21,518 nucleotides of DNA from an uncultured Fibrobacter sp. (GTDB taxonomy: Bacteria; Fibrobacterota; Fibrobacteria; Fibrobacterales; Fibrobacteraceae): positions 1 to 21,518 of the forward strand of contig CAKUXP010000035.1 in assembly GCA_934700345.1 (NCBI GenBank). Direction: 5' to 3'. The translations under genes and the position numbers were made by a program. A model generated the notes under the pieces. That model was given only the letters and a program-made list of their open reading frames with translations. It was not told the origin of the DNA and ran no database searches. Of this stretch, positions 21,471-21,518 are shown one piece after another; position 1 is the first letter of the stretch; every line of letters starts with the position of its first letter.

Positions 21471-21518
21471 CGTTGAACTTTCTTAAAAGATACTCATTAG
21501 GGGTCAGGTAGTCAAGCC
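21460..21518 (-). mobile_element. C-terminal end of an insertion-sequence transposase (partial)
   Basis: The minus strand, entering from the right edge, reads LDYLTPNEYLLRKFNVMR and then TAG (21460-21462). This resembles the C-termini of integrase-core (rve) transposases, where a Y-x-TPNEYL motif closes the protein. Only 18 codons are in the window, so the IS family is not determined. The element's end probably lies between about 21420 and 21459, inside the HAD gene. Confidence 0.5.

Overview
The window looks like a chromosomal segment from Fibrobacter or a close relative (Fibrobacterota). The best pointer is the beta-glucanase at 2.65-3.56 kb. It has the circularly permuted GH16 order known from the Fibrobacter succinogenes 1,3-1,4-beta-glucanase and is close to that enzyme along its length. 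Coding DNA is moderately GC-rich, intergenic DNA is AT-rich, and several genes have -10-like TATATT/TATCTT hexamers, which fits. Species level cannot be settled from the sequence alone.

Layout. 1-450: no sizeable gene; a strong terminator at 135-165 ends an unidentified transcript, and a 26-codon ORF with a good ribosome site lies at 361-441. 455-2302: an LptE-like outer-membrane lipoprotein (minus) diverges from serS (plus). 2303-2647: terminator, a heptamer tandem repeat and the glucanase promoter region. 2648-4905: secreted glucanase overlapping by ATGA a regulator with two GntR-type winged helices and a LacI-like sensor. 4951-10375: metal and redox block, comprising a DUF1007 protein overlapping a NicO Ni/Co permease, a ZIP transporter, a short-chain flavodoxin with a Fur-like box in its promoter, and a small membrane protein followed by a heavy-metal P-type ATPase. 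10.5-12.7 kb: an accessory pair, a HIRAN-domain protein and a DUF1848 (radical-SAM-like) protein, with three copies of one inverted-repeat element before, between and after them. 12698-20158 (minus): a tight operon gltB-gltD-NifA-like sigma-54 activator (glutamate synthase plus a probable nitrogen regulator). 20322-20885 (minus): folE. 20961-21518: a HAD-family lipoprotein gene cut short by what looks like the end of a transposase gene running off the window.

Two signals not explained by ordinary gene content stand out. (1) Four genes (DUF1007, ZIP, DUF1848, folE) have no Shine-Dalgarno sequence but carry a TAnnTT hexamer exactly 6 nt before the start codon, which predicts leaderless mRNAs, while the other main genes mostly have clear Shine-Dalgarno sites. 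(2) The repeated TGACA-N5-TGTCA element at 10.55, 11.63 and 12.69 kb suggests a small regulon built around the HIRAN and DUF1848 genes; the second copy may also drive a roughly 50-nt RNA ending at the 11681-11715 terminator. Both are inferences from sequence pattern only.
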